This document shows, in pieces, positions 60,500 through 64,000 of a stretch of 64,000 nt of DNA; position 1 is the stretch's first letter, and every line of letters starts with the position of its first letter. The notes under the pieces are model-generated. The model saw only the letters and a list, made by a program, of their open reading frames with translations, did not search any database and was not told where the DNA came from. The position numbers and the translations under genes are program-made. This DNA comes from Sycon ciliatum (Eukaryota > Porifera > Calcarea > Leucosolenida > Sycettidae): assembly GCF_964019385.1 (NCBI RefSeq), contig NC_088645.1:38280350-38344349 (forward strand), read 5' to 3'.

Positions 60500-61070
60500 T
60501 AATGCGCTCCACGCCGCCTTGTGACTGTGGGTGATGAACTGTTCCCCTTTTTTCACGCACGCCGAACTAGGTGAGGAGGGGCCGGACAAGAGCATTCTGA
60601 AATTCGGTCCCATTGTCCGTTCTGATCTAGTCGGGCGGATCCCAACTGCAGCATATTTTAGTCAGCGCTCCTGCAACACTTGCTGGATCGCGTCGCCATA
60701 GTGGCTTCACCTCCACCCACTTTCTAAACACATCATTGCACACAAGTACGCAGTGGTACTGTCCGCTGTGGTCTGCACCAAGCTCTAATGTGTTTCCTTG
60801 CAGCACACTCCAAGGGCGACCGGGGATCTCTGGGGCAGTTGGTGGCACCGTCGTTCCACCACGTCCATTCGCTGCACCATGTACCATGTACCATGTATAC
60901 GCCCGTCGGAAGAGAAGCACGCAAATCTGCAAATGCACTGTACGTGCACCCTCGGATGTTCTCTTATAGCAATGATAGTGAACAAGATCTGAATGAGACA
61001 GAAGACTTGCGCAAGATAACTGTCTAATCCACACAGCCGGCGAAGCCATGTGAATCGACCACCAATGCAC
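60500..61070 (-). pseudogene. pol: BEL/Pao integrase remnant
   Basis: Minus-strand pieces: 'NDVFRKWVEVKPLWRRDPAS', 'RTDNGTEFQNALV' (core D-x-G) and 'TVHHPQSQGGVER' (catalytic Glu region). Broken fossil; it continues on the far side of the foldback element. Confidence 0.75.
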
Positions 61071-61719
61071 ACCTGAACTTTGATGTTCACAGCCACCATC
61101 TTGGTTGCCTGAGCTTCTGTACTGCGGCTATCGAAGTAATCATCTATGTAGTAGTCCTCTTGGATAGCGGCGGCCGTCTCTGGGTACTGAGTAGCGAACT
61201 GCTGTGCGTTGTGTTTCATCACGTACTGCGCTGATGCGGGCGATGAAACCGCACCGAAGATCATGGACTGCATTCAGTATTGCTCAGGGTCGCCATGGCG
61301 GGGGTTACTGTGCCAGAGAAAACACTGTGCCGACTAGTCGTCCGCCCAGATATGCACTTGGTGGAACATCTCTTTGATGTCTCCGCCGAAGGCTACCTTG
61401 AATTGTCGAAAGCGGAGTAGGACACCAACCAGAGAATTAAGTAGGTCTGGACCCTGGACTAGCGCATCCTTCAGACTTTTGGCACTGGACTTTGCAGCCG
61501 CGTGGAAAAAAATCTCAATTTGCCGGGCTTGTTGACTTTGTACACCCCGAAGTGCGGTAGGTACCAGGTAAGGCCGCTGACGTTGGTAGCTTCATTGGGT
61601 GAGAGCTTGCGCGCGTATCCCTTTTTCAGGTAGTCATTGACCTTGGACTCGTACTTGGCTGCAAATTCTGGCTGGGCATCCATCTTCCGTTCCAGGTGAC
61701 GGAGGCGACCGAATGCCAT
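60980..61719 (-). pseudogene. pol: BEL/Pao reverse transcriptase remnant
   Basis: 'YESKVNDYLKKGYARKLSPN' with 'TWYLPHFGVYKVNKPGKLRF' (start of Pao RT), then 'MIFGAVSSPASAQYVMKHNA' and 'DYYIDDYFDS' (YIDD active-site box). Broken fossil. Confidence 0.85.
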
Positions 61720-61743
61720 GTCGTAGCTTCCTGGGAGCTGTGG

Positions 61744-62466
61744 TCAGTCCTGCTTCCACACCAGGCCTGTCTCGTAGCGGCCATCAATCCATTTGCTCGT
61801 CTGTTGTAGCAACCTTTCAGCGCGAGCAATCGCTGGCGACTTCAGCGTTTCTGCGCACAACTTTACGCCAAAGTTCTCTACGGTGAATCTGTCCTCGACC
61901 AACTGGTGCACAGTGTCATGGTAGGACTTCTCCCACATAGTCAGCGTGATGTGCGGGTCCACTCGGTTGCGAAGCTGCCCGCAGAGGCTGCCATGGATGA
62001 CCCAGCCGAGTTTGGTCCGGGATGCCATGGGAGCATTGGGCGGTCCCTCAATCACTTCCCGTGCCACAGTCAGGTGGCCGTGGTCCTGACCAATCAGCAG
62101 TTGCGGTGGTGAGCTGTTACACTTTGACAGATCAATATCGTGCAAGTGGCCCCACTTGCTCTTGACCTTGTCCAGATCGACCGGTGGCGCTGCTAAAGTT
62201 AGGTATTGCCTAGTCCGCACATTGGTGAGGACGAAAGATGCAGAGCTGCTAGTACGGATAGTGAGGTTGACTCTCTCACTCGCTCTGTCCTGCTGTGTGA
62301 TGCCGTTGGTCCACTTCAGGGACAGAGGGTCACTGCGCCCAGAAGCGCCTAGGCGCTGTGCCAGGTCTGCGTTGATCAATGTCACTGTGGATGCCTCGTC
62401 GACCAGTGCTGATGTCTCAACTGTTCCACTGGGTCCGTCCTGTGTGACTGGCATGACACGGAGCAA
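61744..62466 (-). pseudogene. BEL/Pao protease (DUF1758-type) region
   Basis: 'TSALVDEASTVTLINADLAQ' is the position of the aspartic protease loop. 'LLIGQDHGHLTVAREVIEGP', 'RTKLGWVIHGSLC' and the region before RT are typical of Pao polyproteins. Fossil. Confidence 0.75.
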
Positions 62467-62514
62467 TACATGATTCTGTGTGGCCGTTGCGCTGACAGAT
62501 TCCGCCGCATCGGT

Positions 62515-63981
62515 TTACTCTGTGGCATCGGCCGGTGCTTCGTCAGCGGGTAGATCATGGATGTCATTCATCACGTCTGACCGGGGGGCGTGATGAAGCA
62601 GAGGGTGGTGTGGCTCCTGACAGCCATCTACCTCGCACTTTTTGCTGCGAGAGCAGTCTTTCATCACGTGGCCGCGGTTTAGGCAGGCATAGCAGAGGCG
62701 GTTCTCTCTACAGATCTTCCACAGATGACGGATAGGCTTGCCACCAAACTCCGAGCACTTGCAGTTGTCGTGCTCGCCTGTTCCACAGCCATCACAGGAT
62801 TTCTTGCCATCGCGTTTGCTTGACGGCTTGGCATCAGCTGGATCCCTGGTGATTGTGTAGTTCACCTCTGGACGACGACCTGTCTTGTCCGGCACTTGTG
62901 TTCCGGTACGTGGTACGTACACATATGCGGCAGCTTCTGCTATATCCAATAACCATTTGGAAAATAGAGCGAAACTGATGTCACCCGACGTTGACGACTT
63001 CATCACTTTCCCCCACTGCAGCCGCAGACTTGCGGGTAGCTTGGAGACAAGCTCTTGGCGGAGTTGCGGGTTATATAAGTGTCCGGCGCTGTTCAGCAGA
63101 CTCATTGTGCCGACGAGTGTCTGGACGGACGTAGTGAAAGCTATTATGCCGTCAAAATCGTCAATTCTGATGGTGCTGAAGTTCCTGGCTCTCTGGATCA
63201 GGGCGCCGATCACAAGCTCAGGCCTGCCGAAACGGAGTTCAAGAGTACGAAACACTTCGTTGATGTTGTCTGGTACTGCTAGCAGTCCAGACACAGCGTC
63301 CTTGGCCTTTCCCTGCAGACATTTCTGAAGGCGCACGATATTATCGGCATTTGAGAACCCACACTCCGTTGTGGTGGCCTTGTAAAAGTGGCTGAACAAA
63401 GGCCACTCCTCTGGGGCTCCGGAAAAGAGTGGTAGATCCTTTGCCATCGTCTGCCGAGCCAGGAAGTGGTTGGTGGTCCTGGATTGTGGTTTCGGAGGTG
63501 CTGGTGGTGGAGGGGGCACCTTCAGTTGGGTGGCCTGAGGACCCTCACTCAATGTCTGGTGGAGCGCCTGCTCCGTCATGGCCAGCTCGGAATGCACGCG
63601 TTCCAGCTGCAGTTGCAGGAACAGTTCCCGGGGAGATGGTGTGTCACTGTGGGTCAGCACAGGTGTAGCCGGCGTCGCTACGAACGGGGCTGCTGTCGCA
63701 TTTAGCTGGACTGTCCGCCCTGGCACTGGACCATTTCTTGCTGGTGGCACAAACTGCTCTGCAGCCGAGGTCACCTGGTATGTGACAGGGTGCTGGAATT
63801 GGCCTGCTGCCGGCGCTTGGCGCTGTGCAAACAGCTCGTGCGTAGACGACACACTATCCAAAGTTAGAACGGCGGGCTGAGCAGCACGTATACAGGCCGG
63901 ACGCATGCAAAGTCGAAATGGGTAGACCGTGCTGCGCAACAGCTCACGCTGAGGGAGCGCACTATGCTGTGGGTCAGACAC
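62515..63981 (-). CDS. gag: BEL/Pao Gag (DUF1759-type)
   Basis: 488 codons. Coiled/charged N-terminal part ('FLQLQLERVHSELAMTEQAL'), Pro-rich linker, then the Pao Gag core 'KDLPLFSGAPEEWPLFSHFY' and 'KCLQGKAKDAVSGLLAVPDN', 'TLELRFGRPELVIGALIQRA'. A C-terminal Cys/His cluster follows: 'CDGCGTGEHDNCKCSEF' and the zinc knuckle 'CYACLNRGHVMKDC'. The frame is long and open. Fossil element. Confidence 0.88.
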   Translation of the reverse strand: MSDPQHSALPQRELLRSTVYPFRLCMRPACIRAAQPAVLTLDSVSSTHELFAQRQAPAAGQFQHPVTYQVTSAAEQFVPPARNGPVPGRTVQLNATAAPFVATPATPVLTHSDTPSPRELFLQLQLERVHSELAMTEQALHQTLSEGPQATQLKVPPPPPAPPKPQSRTTNHFLARQTMAKDLPLFSGAPEEWPLFSHFYKATTTECGFSNADNIVRLQKCLQGKAKDAVSGLLAVPDNINEVFRTLELRFGRPELVIGALIQRARNFSTIRIDDFDGIIAFTTSVQTLVGTMSLLNSAGHLYNPQLRQELVSKLPASLRLQWGKVMKSSTSGDISFALFSKWLLDIAEAAAYVYVPRTGTQVPDKTGRRPEVNYTITRDPADAKPSSKRDGKKSCDGCGTGEHDNCKCSEFGGKPIRHLWKICRENRLCYACLNRGHVMKDCSRSKKCEVDGCQEPHHPLLHHAPRSDVMNDIHDLPADEAPADATE

Positions 63982-64000
63982 GGGCCTAGTTTGCGTGTCA

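Larger units (their letters stand above)
58820..64000 (-). mobile_element. BEL/Pao LTR retrotransposon (5' end outside window)
   Basis: Minus strand: gag (63981-62515), protease/DUF1758 (62466-61744), RT parts (61719-60980), integrase parts (about 60930-60510, continuing below 59550), and a polypurine tract GAGGGAGAGG (58820-58829) abutting an LTR start TGTAATAG at 58819. A TTAA-flanked foldback transposon lies within the integrase. Broken, with several breaks. Confidence 0.85.

Overview
The window is eukaryotic and almost certainly metazoan. The evidence is GT-AG-bounded ankyrin exons, tRNA-primed LTR retrotransposons, BEL/Pao, chromodomain Ty3/Gypsy, Penelope-like elements (PLEs), CR1/L2-type LINEs, and hAT, PIF/Harbinger, mariner and piggyBac-like elements. 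An early-branching or marine invertebrate is plausible, but the species cannot be fixed from sequence alone. The only convincing host coding sequence is two 99-nt ankyrin-repeat exons (5632-5730 and 43856-43954). Nearly everything else is transposon-derived, much of it nested.

Layout. 1-5241: minus-strand Ty3/Gypsy element, cut by the window edge, with its LTR at 4665-5241 and a TTAA-flanked piggyBac-like element (964-1836) inside it. 5390-17670: duplication unit A (LINE end, ankyrin exon, intron-like sequence). It has been invaded by a PLE (about 6312-8130), a TA-flanked MITE (8502-9085), a tRNA-Lys/LTR chimera (9599-9925), a LINE 3' end (10523-10922) and a second LINE (11155-17176). That LINE carries a young chromovirus (11776-16930; two 172-bp LTRs, one difference, 5-bp target duplication). 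17680-24600: a tandem-repeat reading frame, two hAT elements (19096-19995, 20488-22188), a Harbinger MITE (22832-23216) and a hAT transposase remnant. 24600-35000: dispersed repeats, minisatellites and a large inverted repeat (two arms of 1.06 kb, 27444-30842) made of LTR/leader sequence. 35160-42000: PLE debris with hammerhead-like cores, a Mag-like Ty3/Gypsy relic (about 36790-40450), and a PLE 3' end between 550-bp inverted repeats. 42460-46870: duplication unit B with the second ankyrin exon. 47395-50460: PLE with a split GIY-YIG nuclease, interrupted by a LINE. 50590-57300: Gypsy gag/protease remnant, mariner MITE, LTR element with a gag-like frame only, LINE endonuclease remnant. 58820-64000: broken BEL/Pao element on the minus strand, into which a TTAA-flanked foldback transposon (59554-60498) carrying a P2X7-C-terminal-like zinc domain has inserted.

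Comparing copies A and B gives 'empty sites' for several insertions, so their ends and target duplications can be read directly. The most unusual observations are: an LTR joined directly to a tRNA-Lys copy that includes the post-transcriptional CCA and is flanked by GATT on both sides; related extended tRNA-Lys complements beside two other LTRs; the foldback element with a captured P2RX7-C-like exon; paired, inverted hammerhead-like cores at PLE ends; and tandem arrays of tRNA T-arm hairpins separated by T-runs.
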